19,390 bases of DNA from SOKP01 sp048887165 (GTDB lineage Archaea; Asgardarchaeota; Lokiarchaeia; Sigyniarchaeales; SOKP01). Shown in pieces: positions 5,417 to 13,362 of this stretch (the stretch's first letter is position 1; the number at the start of each line of letters is the position of its first letter). The notes under the pieces were generated by a model. That model was not told the DNA's origin and did no database searches. It saw only the letters and a list, made by a program, of their open reading frames with translations. The stretch is taken from assembly GCA_048887165.1 (NCBI GenBank), contig JBHLJZ010000071.1, forward strand, positions 1 through 19,390, read 5' to 3'. Made by a program: the position numbers and the translations under genes.

Positions 5417-5644
5417 TTGACAGAAAGCCAGGAAATAATAATAATCGATTTAAAGAAGTTAATAAAACAACAAATTACTGAAGCACTTAATAAAGATGCA
5501 AAAGAAATAAAGATCATAATTTCCGATTCAGAATTGGATTTAGATATAATTGACATTGAGCGGGAACAAAAAAGATGGAGGAATTCAATGGGTTATTATT
5601 CTTTAAATCCCGGAAAATTTAATTTCGGGTTAAGAGATTTATGA
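5417..5644 (+). CDS. Small protein with shared C-terminal motif, TTG start (75 aa)
   Basis: Initiation at TTG 5417 is supported by the strong Shine-Dalgarno GGAGGTGGT (5400-5408) and by alignment with the CTG-started paralogue at 1200 (both MTES). The N-terminus alternates isoleucines and charged residues (EIIIIDLKKLIKQQITEAL), a likely amphipathic helix, and the middle is acidic. The tail RWRNSMGYYSLNPGKF plus NFGLRDL carries the W-x2-S-x2-Y-Y-x-L-x4-F-x2-G-x-R pattern shared with the proteins at 790 and 1200. The motif ends one residue before the stop. No enzyme or binding family is recognised. It is the second gene after promoter copy 3. The 224-bp gap to the next gene is AT-rich, with only a weak AAGG/CCTT stem and a T-run near 5672. 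Confidence 0.75.
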   Translation: MTESQEIIIIDLKKLIKQQITEALNKDAKEIKIIISDSELDLDIIDIEREQKRWRNSMGYYSLNPGKFNFGLRDL

Positions 5645-5868
5645 AGGTTAGCGCCTTTATAAATTCTCTTACTTTTTTTATATCGATTTTATCCTATACT
5701 GTGAATTATTTAAGTTGTTGATTTATAAAACTTTTTTTAGCTTTTTGATTAATTAATTCAATTCCTTACCATTAAAGTTTTAAATTTCAGAAATCTTATG
5801 AACTAAAGTTTTATATTAAAAAATGTCTATATACTTTAATTAAGGTATAATAATTAAAGAAATTTGAC

Positions 5869-6423
5869 ATGACTCAAGAACATCATTTTAGGTTTAAGAT
5901 TGCTATAGTAGGTGATGGCGGAGTCGGTAAGACATCATTGATTAAAAGATATACAAAGGGATCTTTTGAATCAGATTACATTAAGACAATTGGGGCTCAA
6001 TTCTCAAAATATGATAAAGAAATTGAGGGAGATCAAATAAGATTAATATTTTGGGATATAGCAGGTCAAAATGAGTTAAATTTTCTTCGCCCCTCATTCT
6101 TTAGAGACAGTAATGCTGTTATAATTGTTTATAGTCTTGAAGATAATGAACTTGGTAGGGATAGCTTCAACCATATCTCAGATTGGGACCAAGAAATTGA
6201 ACAATATTGCGGAGATATACCCGTAGTAATTTTTGCTAATAAAATTGATTTATTAGATGATAAAAAATTTGATGAATCTAAAATTCAAAATTTAGTTAAT
6301 AAACATGAATGCCTTAAATTTTTCAAAACATCAGCCAAAACTGGAGATGGTGTTATAGAAGCTTTTAACTTTATTATAGAAAATTTATATCATAAATTTA
6401 AAGAGTTATCCCTTTCATTATAA
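5869..6423 (+). CDS. Ras/Rab-like small GTPase (184 aa)
   Basis: A complete small GTPase with all G motifs: P-loop GDGGVGKTS at 15-23 (K21), switch I threonine T40 in KTIGAQF, G3 DIAGQ at 63-67 with glutamine Q67 in the Ras Q61 position, G4 NKID at 124-127 and G5 SAK at 155-157. The residue after Q67 is Asn where eukaryotic Rab/Ras usually have Glu. It binds and hydrolyses GTP as a molecular switch, by family knowledge. The C-terminus ends KFKELSLSL with no cysteine, so it cannot be prenylated in the eukaryotic way, and membrane attachment would need a partner. No Shine-Dalgarno precedes the ATG; a TATA-like GTATAATAATT lies just upstream (5845-5855). Many Asgard genomes carry large families of such GTPases, and this is the main clue to lineage. 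No adjacent regulator such as a roadblock protein is in view. Confidence 0.95.
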   Translation: MTQEHHFRFKIAIVGDGGVGKTSLIKRYTKGSFESDYIKTIGAQFSKYDKEIEGDQIRLIFWDIAGQNELNFLRPSFFRDSNAVIIVYSLEDNELGRDSFNHISDWDQEIEQYCGDIPVVIFANKIDLLDDKKFDESKIQNLVNKHECLKFFKTSAKTGDGVIEAFNFIIENLYHKFKELSLSL

Positions 6424-6507
6424 AGCTCTAATCTTTTCTTATTTTTAAATTGAATTTCTTAAAAGGATTTAGTAAAATTCAAATAATTATTGCTGTTTTT
6501 CTGTATT

Positions 6508-8298
6508 ATGTCAAACAATATCATCGAATGGGATTTGAGTGATTTTTATAAGAGTATTAATGATCCCAGTATTGAAGAAGACATTCAAGATTTAGTTAAT
6601 TTAGCTGAATCATTTGAAAAAAAAGTAAAAACAAAACTAGAAGATATATCACTCACATCTATCCAACTTTTAGAATGGTATAAAGAATACGAATTAATTT
6701 CTGAAAAATTATATTATCTCCAACTTTATTCGGAATTAATTTATAGAACAAATAGTTTGGATAACGAGGTAAAATCATTTCATTCCAAAATCGATGAAAT
6801 TAGTGTAAGAATTCAAGAAAGACTTTTGTTTTTTAATTTAGAGTTGAATAATATTTCAGATAACAAATTTGAAGAGTTAAGAAATGCTCCCGAATTATCT
6901 GCCTACTCTCATGCTCTTAAATTCAATAGATTGAAAAAAGCCCATCAACTCTCTGAAAAAGAGGAGCAGATAATTTTGATGAAAGACATTACGGGTGTTA
7001 ATGGATTTATAAAACTCTATAATGAACTGAAGAGTAGTTTTATATTTGATTTTGAAGTAAAAGGAGAGACGAAAAAATTAACTGAAGCAGAGCTTTTTGC
7101 TTTTATGTATCAACAAGATAGAAATCTTCGTAAAACGGCGCTAAAAATTATGATGACGAAATATGAAGAACATGAAATGATTTTTACCCACATTTTTAAT
7201 AATGTCTTAAAAAATTGGGACTTAGAAACAAAAAGAAAGAAATTTTCAAAGCCTATCTCTAGAAGAAATTTAGAAAATGAAATAAATGACCAAAGTGTTG
7301 AAGTATTGGGTAGGGTTACTAGTGAAAGCTATCATATTGTTGAGAAATATTATAATTTAAAGAAAAAATTATTAGATCTTCCTGAATTACACATGTCTGA
7401 TTTATATTCACCTGTATTTGAGTTAATTGAAAGATATTCATACAAAGAAGCTATAGAATTAATAAAAGAAGCAGATGCGAAATTTTATCCTGAATTGAAA
7501 AATATTATTGAAAATATGGTGAATTTAGGACATATAGATTTAACACCAAGAAAAGGTAAAAATAGAGGTGCATTTTGTGCCAATGGCAAATTAAAGCATT
7601 ATCCTTTCGTTTTTGTTAACTTTACCGAAACAGGAGACTCATTACGTAGCTTGGCTCACGAATTAGGCCATGCATTCCACTTTTATTATATACAAAGAGA
7701 ACAAAATTTTATTAATATTGGTGTTTCTTTGGTTATGGCAGAAATTGCTTCTGTATTTAATGAAATATTAATATTTGATCATTTAATGAGTAAAAACCTT
7801 GCAAAAGAGGAAAAAATTTCATTATTAAGTAATTTTATAGAGTCAAAGTTTGCAACATCTCATCGGCAAAACGCTTTCTATCGATATGAAAAAAAAATTC
7901 ATAATTTGTTAGAGAAAAAATTACCAACAACGGAAGAACTTAAAGATCTTTTCGTAAAAGAAATGGAATTAATGTTTGGGAATTCTATGACTAATATCAA
8001 AGAAGATTATGCCGCTTATTGTTTTATAATATCACATTTTCTTCATGTTCCCTTTTATGTTTATGCCTATAATATGTCAAACCTTTTAGTTCTTTCACTT
8101 TATCAAATATATCTTGAACAAAAACAAGCATTCATTCCAAAGTATATTAAATTACTTTCTTTAGGAAGTTCACTATCCCCTGAAGAAGCTTTATCAACTT
8201 TAAATATCCAACTTGATGATCCATCTTTTTGGGAGAAAGGAATTTCATTTTTATCAGATAAAATAGATGAATTAGAAAGATTAGTAATAAGTAATTGA
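6508..8298 (+). CDS. pepF: M3-family oligoendopeptidase F-like metallopeptidase
   Basis: A cytoplasmic zinc oligopeptidase that cleaves short peptides, by family knowledge. The zinc motif HELGH is at 384-388 (H384 and H388 ligands, E385 catalytic). The third ligand is E412, 28 residues on, in MAEIASVFNE, the context typical of the PepF branch of M3. The long helical N-terminal region and total length of about 596 residues also fit. The open frame reaches back to TTG at 6490, but the intervening residues are hydrophobic and uninformative and no ribosome-binding site favours TTG, so I choose ATG at 6508 (MSNNIIEWDLSDFY). No signal peptide is present. The DUF35 gene follows after five bases, so they are probably cotranscribed with the mutase. 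The likely role is supplying amino acids from imported or recycled peptides. Confidence 0.93.
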   Translation: MSNNIIEWDLSDFYKSINDPSIEEDIQDLVNLAESFEKKVKTKLEDISLTSIQLLEWYKEYELISEKLYYLQLYSELIYRTNSLDNEVKSFHSKIDEISVRIQERLLFFNLELNNISDNKFEELRNAPELSAYSHALKFNRLKKAHQLSEKEEQIILMKDITGVNGFIKLYNELKSSFIFDFEVKGETKKLTEAELFAFMYQQDRNLRKTALKIMMTKYEEHEMIFTHIFNNVLKNWDLETKRKKFSKPISRRNLENEINDQSVEVLGRVTSESYHIVEKYYNLKKKLLDLPELHMSDLYSPVFELIERYSYKEAIELIKEADAKFYPELKNIIENMVNLGHIDLTPRKGKNRGAFCANGKLKHYPFVFVNFTETGDSLRSLAHELGHAFHFYYIQREQNFINIGVSLVMAEIASVFNEILIFDHLMSKNLAKEEKISLLSNFIESKFATSHRQNAFYRYEKKIHNLLEKKLPTTEELKDLFVKEMELMFGNSMTNIKEDYAAYCFIISHFLHVPFYVYAYNMSNLLVLSLYQIYLEQKQAFIPKYIKLLSLGSSLSPEEALSTLNIQLDDPSFWEKGISFLSDKIDELERLVISN

Positions 8299-8303
8299 TT
8301 AGG

Positions 8304-8657
8304 ATGTATAAAGAAGAAAAAATTGAGTGGAATAAGTGTAAAAATTGTGGGTATATTCAGCATAAATCTCATTTAAGATGCTTAAATTGCAAATCAAAAG
8401 AATTTTTGCTAATGGAAGCATCAGGAGATTGTAAATTATTAACTTTTACAGTTTTAAAAGCACCTCCTGCCGAATTTAGGAGTAAAGATTCCTATACTCT
8501 GGGTATTATTGAATTTGAAAATGGAATTAAAGCACTTGGACAAATTACTACTCAAGAAAATTTAGAGTTTGGAATGAAATTAAGACCTGTTTATAAAAAA
8601 ATTTGTGACAATTTAGACGGAAAGGAAGTTTTCAGTTATGTTTTTGAACCAGTTTGA
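8304..8657 (+). CDS. DUF35 zinc-ribbon/OB-fold protein, acyl-CoA associated
   Basis: Residues 1-35 hold a rubredoxin-like zinc ribbon with C12-x2-C15 and C26-x2-C29; the rest (residues about 40-117) is the small OB-fold half of the DUF35 family, with the sequence LLTFTVLKAPPAEF typical of that domain. Family members accompany thiolases, HMG-CoA synthase and other acyl-CoA enzymes, acting as scaffolds or non-catalytic subunits. Here it lies between a peptidase and the methylmalonyl-CoA mutase gene, five bases after the first and 27 before the second, so a link to the mutase or another CoA enzyme is inferred. A TTG at 8295 overlapping the upstream stop would add three residues; ATG 8304 is preferred. 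No partner thiolase is in the window. Confidence 0.85.
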   Translation: MYKEEKIEWNKCKNCGYIQHKSHLRCLNCKSKEFLLMEASGDCKLLTFTVLKAPPAEFRSKDSYTLGIIEFENGIKALGQITTQENLEFGMKLRPVYKKICDNLDGKEVFSYVFEPV

Positions 8658-8684
8658 AAAAAAATTAAAGAGGTATGTCTGTAA

Positions 8685-10361
8685 ATGTTTTCTGAAGAAG
8701 AAATAAAAAATATTCAATCAAAAAGAAAAGAATGGGAATCAGAAATATTGAAAGAATTTAAAGGAAGAGGGGAACAATTATCAGAATTTACGACTCCTTC
8801 GGGTATTCCTATAAAAGATATTTACACCCCTGAAGATATTAAAAACCTTAATTATTTGCAAGACCTCAGCTTTCCAGGAAATTCTCCGTTTACTAGAGGA
8901 GTTTATCCTAATATGTATCGTGGGAGAATATGGACTATGAGACAATATTCTGGATTTGCTGATGCTAGGAAAACAAATGAACGATTTAAATATCTAATTT
9001 CACAAGGCCAAAAAGGACTTTCAATAGCGTTTGATCTTCCGACTCAAATGGGTTATAATTCAGATAGTCAAATTTGTTTAGGAGAAGTAGGAAGGGTAGG
9101 AGTGACTGTTAATTCATTAAAGGATTTTGAACAAGTCTTTGATGGAATTCCGTTAGATAAAGTTTCTACTAGTATGACTATTAATGCTCCTGCATCGGTG
9201 CTTTTAGCAATGTATATAGCTGTTGGAGATAAACAAGGAGTTCTTCCTGAAAAACTTATGGGTACAGTGCAAAATGATATTTTGAAAGAATATATAGCTC
9301 GAGGAACCTATATTTTTCCTCCAAAACCATCATTAAGATTAACTGCAGATATAATTGAATATTGTTCTAAATACTTACCACGATTTAATACTATTTCTAT
9401 TAGTGGATATCATATGCGAGAAGCTGGATGTAATGCGGTTCAAGAAATCGCATTCACATTAGCAGATGGTATTTCTTACGTTGAAGAGGTAATCAAGAGA
9501 GGTATAAAAGTCGATGACTTCGCTCCAAGATTGTCATTTTTCTTTACAACTCACAATAATTTCTTTGAAGAAATTGCAAAACTAAGAGCTGCTAGGAGAT
9601 TATGGGCGCGAATCATGAAAAATCAATTTAATGCTCAAAATCCAGATTCACAAAGATTAAGATTTCATACTCAGACTGCAGGAGTTACTTTGACAGCTCA
9701 ACAACCAAATGTAAACATTATAAGAGTAACAATCCAAGCATTAGCAGCGATTTTAGGAGGCACTCAATCTCTACATACTTGTGGAGCAGATGAAGCGTTA
9801 GCTCTCCCTACAGAAGATTCTGTGAGGTTATCATTGAGAACCCAGCAAGTTATTGCTCATGAATCTGGAGTGACAGATGTAGTTGATCCAATGGGGGGTT
9901 CTTATTATATAGAATATTTAACTTCAGAATTAGAAGAAAGAGCTATGCAATATATTGAAAGAATAGATCAAATGGGGGGCATAACAATTGCAATTGAAAG
10001 GGGATATATTCAACAAGAGATTCAAGAAAATGCTTATAAAGATCAAAAAAAAATCGAGAATAAGCTGAATAAAATAGTAGGCGTAAATACATATTGTACA
10101 GACGAAGAATGCAAAATTGAAACATTTAAACATGATAAAGATGAGGAAAGAAGAATAATCGACTCACTAAAAGTATTAAAAAAAATCAGAAACGAAAAAT
10201 CAGTTAAAGAGAAATTGCAGGAATTAAAACAAGTTGCTGAATCATCAGTAAATATTATGCCGGTAATGATAGAAACAGTTAAAGCTTACGCTACAATTCA
10301 AGAGATCTGTGACATTTTAAGAGAGGTATTTGGAGAATACCAAAGCTCACAAGTTTTTTAA
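8685..10361 (+). CDS. mcmA1: Methylmalonyl-CoA mutase large (catalytic) subunit
   Basis: The 558-aa protein is the substrate-binding TIM-barrel part of the adenosylcobalamin mutase, interconverting methylmalonyl-CoA and succinyl-CoA. Family landmarks are WTMRQYSGFADA with Y88 (the position where methylmalonyl-type enzymes have Tyr), GLSIAFDLPTQMGY, FPPKPSLRLTADI, ISGYHMREAG with catalytic-type H243, and the AILGGTQSLHTCGADEALALPT region. The protein ends after the linker region without the cobalamin-binding domain (no D-x-H-x-x-G), as in other archaea where that domain is a separate small subunit. That subunit and the epimerase are not in this window. A weak GAGGT about ten bases upstream supports the ATG. 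It is probably in one operon with the M3 peptidase and DUF35 genes, fitting odd-chain or branched amino-acid breakdown. A related mutase specificity cannot be fully excluded. Confidence 0.95.
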   Translation: MFSEEEIKNIQSKRKEWESEILKEFKGRGEQLSEFTTPSGIPIKDIYTPEDIKNLNYLQDLSFPGNSPFTRGVYPNMYRGRIWTMRQYSGFADARKTNERFKYLISQGQKGLSIAFDLPTQMGYNSDSQICLGEVGRVGVTVNSLKDFEQVFDGIPLDKVSTSMTINAPASVLLAMYIAVGDKQGVLPEKLMGTVQNDILKEYIARGTYIFPPKPSLRLTADIIEYCSKYLPRFNTISISGYHMREAGCNAVQEIAFTLADGISYVEEVIKRGIKVDDFAPRLSFFFTTHNNFFEEIAKLRAARRLWARIMKNQFNAQNPDSQRLRFHTQTAGVTLTAQQPNVNIIRVTIQALAAILGGTQSLHTCGADEALALPTEDSVRLSLRTQQVIAHESGVTDVVDPMGGSYYIEYLTSELEERAMQYIERIDQMGGITIAIERGYIQQEIQENAYKDQKKIENKLNKIVGVNTYCTDEECKIETFKHDKDEERRIIDSLKVLKKIRNEKSVKEKLQELKQVAESSVNIMPVMIETVKAYATIQEICDILREVFGEYQSSQVF

Positions 10362-10457
10362 AATTGCTTTTTTTTAAATACAGACGGAAGTGTAAAAGTT
10401 TAAATTTTACCCAATCACTATTTTTCATACTAACTTTATAAAATAAGGGAGAATGAG

Positions 10458-10766
10458 ATGTTATTTGTTATTTATTATGAATTAGATCCATCTGTAGATC
10501 CAGCAGCCATTATCGATGCATTTCAAAAGATTCAAGAAGCTAATATCGAAGCTGAAAAGTGGGAAACTAAATTCTGGTATGTAACTCCTGAATATTGGGG
10601 AGTTGCGGTTGTAGAAACAGATACTGCTGTAGATGTTGCTCAAAATGCCAATGCATGGAGAGTAGCACTTCCGGGGATATTTAAAACTTATAATATTGCT
10701 CCAGCTCTGGATGTAGAAACTTATGTTCCAATAGGAGCGAAACTGGTAAGGAAAATCAAAAAGTAA
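10458..10766 (+). CDS. Small protein, possible dimeric alpha/beta-barrel type (102 aa)
   Basis: A compact protein starting MLFVIYYELDPSVDP, with an alternating strand-helix-strand pattern: strand 1-8, helix about 16-35, strands around KFWYVTPEYWGVAVVET, helix VAQNANAWRVALP, strand DVETYVPI. This resembles the ferredoxin-like alpha-beta domains of the DUF3303 and ABM type, but I cannot confirm a family. There are no cysteines, histidines or obvious active-site residues. The Shine-Dalgarno AGGGAG (10447-10452) is well placed before the ATG. It stands 97 bases after the mutase gene and may have its own promoter. Its function is unknown, and the neighbourhood does not fix it. Confidence 0.75.
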   Translation: MLFVIYYELDPSVDPAAIIDAFQKIQEANIEAEKWETKFWYVTPEYWGVAVVETDTAVDVAQNANAWRVALPGIFKTYNIAPALDVETYVPIGAKLVRKIKK

Positions 10767-10771
10767 AATAT

Positions 10772-10815
10772 GTTAGAGAATTTAGACTTTTCTCAACTTA
10801 AATTCTTATTTTTTT
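10772..10815. terminator. Hairpin and T-tract between convergent genes
   Basis: GTTAGAGAA (10772-10780) pairs with TTCTCAAC (10790-10797) with one bulged base. A run of nine T follows shortly after (10808-10816), reaching the convergent stop codon. It would serve the 102-aa gene; T-tract termination alone is enough in archaea. Confidence 0.45.
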
Positions 10816-11781
10816 TTATTTCCATGTACTTTTAAATACTCTAAACAGATTTTCATAAGCTATTTTCTTAAGATCTTGATTGCTATAACCATTTTCAAGG
10901 AGATAATCCCATAAATCCGGAAATTTTGTGCAATCTCGAACACAAGTAGGGACAGTTGCTCCATCGAAATCTGAGCCAATCGCTATAGTATTGATATCTG
11001 TTATTTCTGCTATATGATCAATATGTTTCTGAATAGCATCTAATCCTAAATCAAAATTGTTCCCTCCAAGACGTTTTGGATCTAAAAAATTCAAGCAAAA
11101 GTTGATACCAATTGTTCCATGTTTTTCATTTATAACCTTAATCTGATCATCTGTTAAATTCCTTGGATGGTTGCATACCGAGCGTGCGTTTGAATGAGAA
11201 GCAATAATTGGTCTTTCGGTAATTTCATAGAGATCCCAAAAGGATCGATCATTTAAATGAGAGACATCGATCGTTATACCTAAAGTTTGAGCTTTTCTTA
11301 CTAAATCCCGTCCCATATCTGTCAATCCTGTTTTCCTTTGATGTTTGGTTGTAACTCTTACTCCTGTACCAAATTTATTTACATTCGACCAAGTTAATCC
11401 CATTGATCTAAGGCCAAGGTGATACCCAATTCTCAAAAGCTTTAAGCTTTCATCTATACCTGTAGCACCCTCGAAATGCAAGATTGCTCCTAACTTCTTA
11501 GAATCTCTCACCTTATCAAAATCATCTAACTTTTTAATCTGAATAAGTCCATTGTCTGGATTTGATACAGTTTCAAACCATATATCAATATTTCTAAGAA
11601 GACTTTCTATTGTATATCCAGACTCGATGGCAAACAAAGCAGCTTGAACATTACCTTCTTTCATTCGAATTAAATCACAATGTCCAATTTCTGAGCGCTC
11701 TGAAAATTTACGATTTTGTTCTATAACTTTTAAAAAGGTGTCAACATGACCATCTATAACTGGAAATGTGTTCTTATTCAA
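10816..11781 (-). CDS. M19-family (renal-type) dipeptidase
   Basis: A binuclear zinc dipeptidase of the amidohydrolase fold, about the family's usual length at 321 aa. The metal ligands are present: H12 and D14 in DGHVDT, bridging E104 in LHFEGA, H175 in DVSHLND, and H196 in SHSNAR, followed by the conserved GSDFDG (D271, D273). It hydrolyses dipeptides, by family knowledge including some D-amino-acid dipeptides. There is no signal peptide or lipid anchor, so it is cytoplasmic, unlike mammalian membrane dipeptidase. It starts 10 bases after the stop of the acyl-CoA synthetase gene and is surely cotranscribed with it. Together with the M3 oligopeptidase on the other strand it suggests intracellular peptide breakdown feeding CoA-linked oxidation. 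Confidence 0.95.
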   Translation of the reverse strand: MNKNTFPVIDGHVDTFLKVIEQNRKFSERSEIGHCDLIRMKEGNVQAALFAIESGYTIESLLRNIDIWFETVSNPDNGLIQIKKLDDFDKVRDSKKLGAILHFEGATGIDESLKLLRIGYHLGLRSMGLTWSNVNKFGTGVRVTTKHQRKTGLTDMGRDLVRKAQTLGITIDVSHLNDRSFWDLYEITERPIIASHSNARSVCNHPRNLTDDQIKVINEKHGTIGINFCLNFLDPKRLGGNNFDLGLDAIQKHIDHIAEITDINTIAIGSDFDGATVPTCVRDCTKFPDLWDYLLENGYSNQDLKKIAYENLFRVFKSTWK

Positions 11782-11790
11782 ATTCTTTAA

Positions 11791-13236
11791 TCACTTCGTT
11801 TTACTTTTATTTAATTTCTTTTTATAATCTGAGATCTTAGTTAGGAGAGGAATAATTTCTAATGGATCTCCAAATACGGGTACTTTCTTCTTAGCTAATA
11901 ACCGAGAGATGCGAGTATGTTCATCTGGAGTATTTGCCCTTTGAATTATTGGTATTAAAGGCTTATTATATTTATGTGCTGAACTAAGTGCTTCAAGAAT
12001 ATTCTTCTCATAGTCTTTCTCCGGAGTTATAAAGAATTCATAACTAAAATACCAACTTGGAAAATCCATAATCAGAGCATCTATTTTTTTGTCACTTAGA
12101 GCAATTCCAATTATCTCCTTTATAGAATTGCTGTAGGTTAATTGAGCAGCAACATCTAGTGGATTTTTAGAGCTTGTGCCTCGTATAAAAAATATTTCAT
12201 CAAGTTTTGATTGAATTTCAGGACTAAAATCAGGAATATTCAAGCCAGCATGTTCAATAAGGTCTACTAATACAACACCATAACCACCACTTATACTAAA
12301 TACAGCAACGTTGTTTATATCATGAAAACCATAAAAATCTATTAGACGCGCAGTATTTAATAATTTTTCTAAAGAATCAACTTCAATTAGATTATATTGT
12401 TTAAATAATGATTCCCAAATCTGATTTTTACCTGAAATAGAGGCCGTATGAGTTTTAGCTGCAATTTTTCCCTTGTTTGATTTTCCTCCTTTTAGAACTA
12501 CAATAGGTTTGTTATTTTGAGACAGTACAGTTCTTAAATCTGGACCTCTCTCTTCTTTAATTCCCTCAATATAGCATAATATTAAATTTGTTTCAGGATC
12601 ATTACTTAAGTAATATAGTAGATCTACAAAATCCAAATCTGCGCCATTACCAAATGAAAAAACTTTAGAAAAATTTATACCAAATTCTTTTGCGGTATAA
12701 ATAGCAATATTACAGATACCTCCTGATTGTGCAATAAAACCAATATTTCCAGGATTGGTTGGAAATCTTGACCGCCATGAAATACCTAATTTTGGATAAA
12801 ATAAGCCCATTCCATTTGGACCTAGAATTCTAACCTTATCCTGAGAATTTTTAATTAAAGCTTTTTCTAGCTCTATACCTTCCTTAGTGCCTGAATCCGA
12901 GAATTCTGCTGAAAAGATGCTTACTAATTTGACTTTCTTATCAACACATTCCTCAATGACTTTTGGTACTAGTTTGGCTGGAACAGCTATGAAAGCAAAA
13001 TCAATATCTTCAGGGATCTCTTTTATCGATTTGTAAACATTTGCTTTTGGAAAATCGGGGATTTCTTTTAAACTAGGGTGAATAGCATAGAGATTTCCTT
13101 TAAAACTCTCTTGATGGTTTCTAAGAAAGAAAAAGTTCCTTTTTTCTGATGGTCCGATCACAGCCATTGTTTTTATATTATTTATGAAGGAGATGTCCTT
13201 TACTTTGAAGTCTATTTTCTCTTTTTGTTCCATCAT
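11791..13236 (-). CDS. acdA: ADP-forming acyl-CoA synthetase, alpha-type subunit
   Basis: The 481-aa protein has the alpha-subunit domain order of archaeal acetyl/acyl-CoA synthetase (ADP-forming): an N-terminal CoA-binding Rossmann domain (residues about 18-145, with MAVIGPS and ILGPNGMG), a first ligase-CoA domain (AQSGG at 169-173, SFGNGADLDFVDLL), then the flavodoxin-like second ligase domain. H263 in KTHTASISG lies where the family has the conserved histidine of SHTGALAG. The ATP-grasp beta domain is absent and no beta gene is adjacent, so activity needs a subunit from elsewhere. The usual reaction is acyl-CoA + ADP + Pi to acid + ATP + CoA. Two Met codons begin the frame (13236 and 13233); either could be used. 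The M19 dipeptidase follows in the same operon. The acyl substrate is unknown. Confidence 0.88.
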   Translation of the reverse strand: MMEQKEKIDFKVKDISFINNIKTMAVIGPSEKRNFFFLRNHQESFKGNLYAIHPSLKEIPDFPKANVYKSIKEIPEDIDFAFIAVPAKLVPKVIEECVDKKVKLVSIFSAEFSDSGTKEGIELEKALIKNSQDKVRILGPNGMGLFYPKLGISWRSRFPTNPGNIGFIAQSGGICNIAIYTAKEFGINFSKVFSFGNGADLDFVDLLYYLSNDPETNLILCYIEGIKEERGPDLRTVLSQNNKPIVVLKGGKSNKGKIAAKTHTASISGKNQIWESLFKQYNLIEVDSLEKLLNTARLIDFYGFHDINNVAVFSISGGYGVVLVDLIEHAGLNIPDFSPEIQSKLDEIFFIRGTSSKNPLDVAAQLTYSNSIKEIIGIALSDKKIDALIMDFPSWYFSYEFFITPEKDYEKNILEALSSAHKYNKPLIPIIQRANTPDEHTRISRLLAKKKVPVFGDPLEIIPLLTKISDYKKKLNKSKTK

Positions 13237-13362
13237 TAATATAAAATTAATCGTAAGTTTAATAGTTTTTAAATCTGGCTAAAAATAAGAATTATAAACT
13301 GAAAAATCCCAATTACTATCATAAATAGGAAATTTTAATTTAAATAAGAAATAGTATTAAGA

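Noticed and set aside
5359..5556. Minus-strand 65-aa open frame opposite the 75-aa gene
   Set aside because: It overlaps the well-supported TTG-start gene at 5417, has no ribosome-binding site, and its composition is that of a complement of an Ile/Lys-rich gene.
6490..6507. TTG start six codons upstream for the M3 peptidase
   Set aside because: No Shine-Dalgarno precedes it, and the added residues LFFCI do not match the family; ATG at 6508 is simpler.
8295..8303. TTG start for the DUF35 protein overlapping the peptidase stop
   Set aside because: It adds only three residues without a ribosome-binding site of its own; ATG at 8304 gives the usual N-terminus.
8103..8372. Minus-strand 89-aa open frame
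   Set aside because: It is antisense to the end of the M3 peptidase and the start of the DUF35 gene, both clearly coding by family motifs.
9930..10133. Two overlapping minus-strand open frames of 60 and 67 aa
   Set aside because: Both are antisense to the methylmalonyl-CoA mutase gene, and their Phe/Tyr/Leu-rich products are typical of reversed AT-rich coding sequence.
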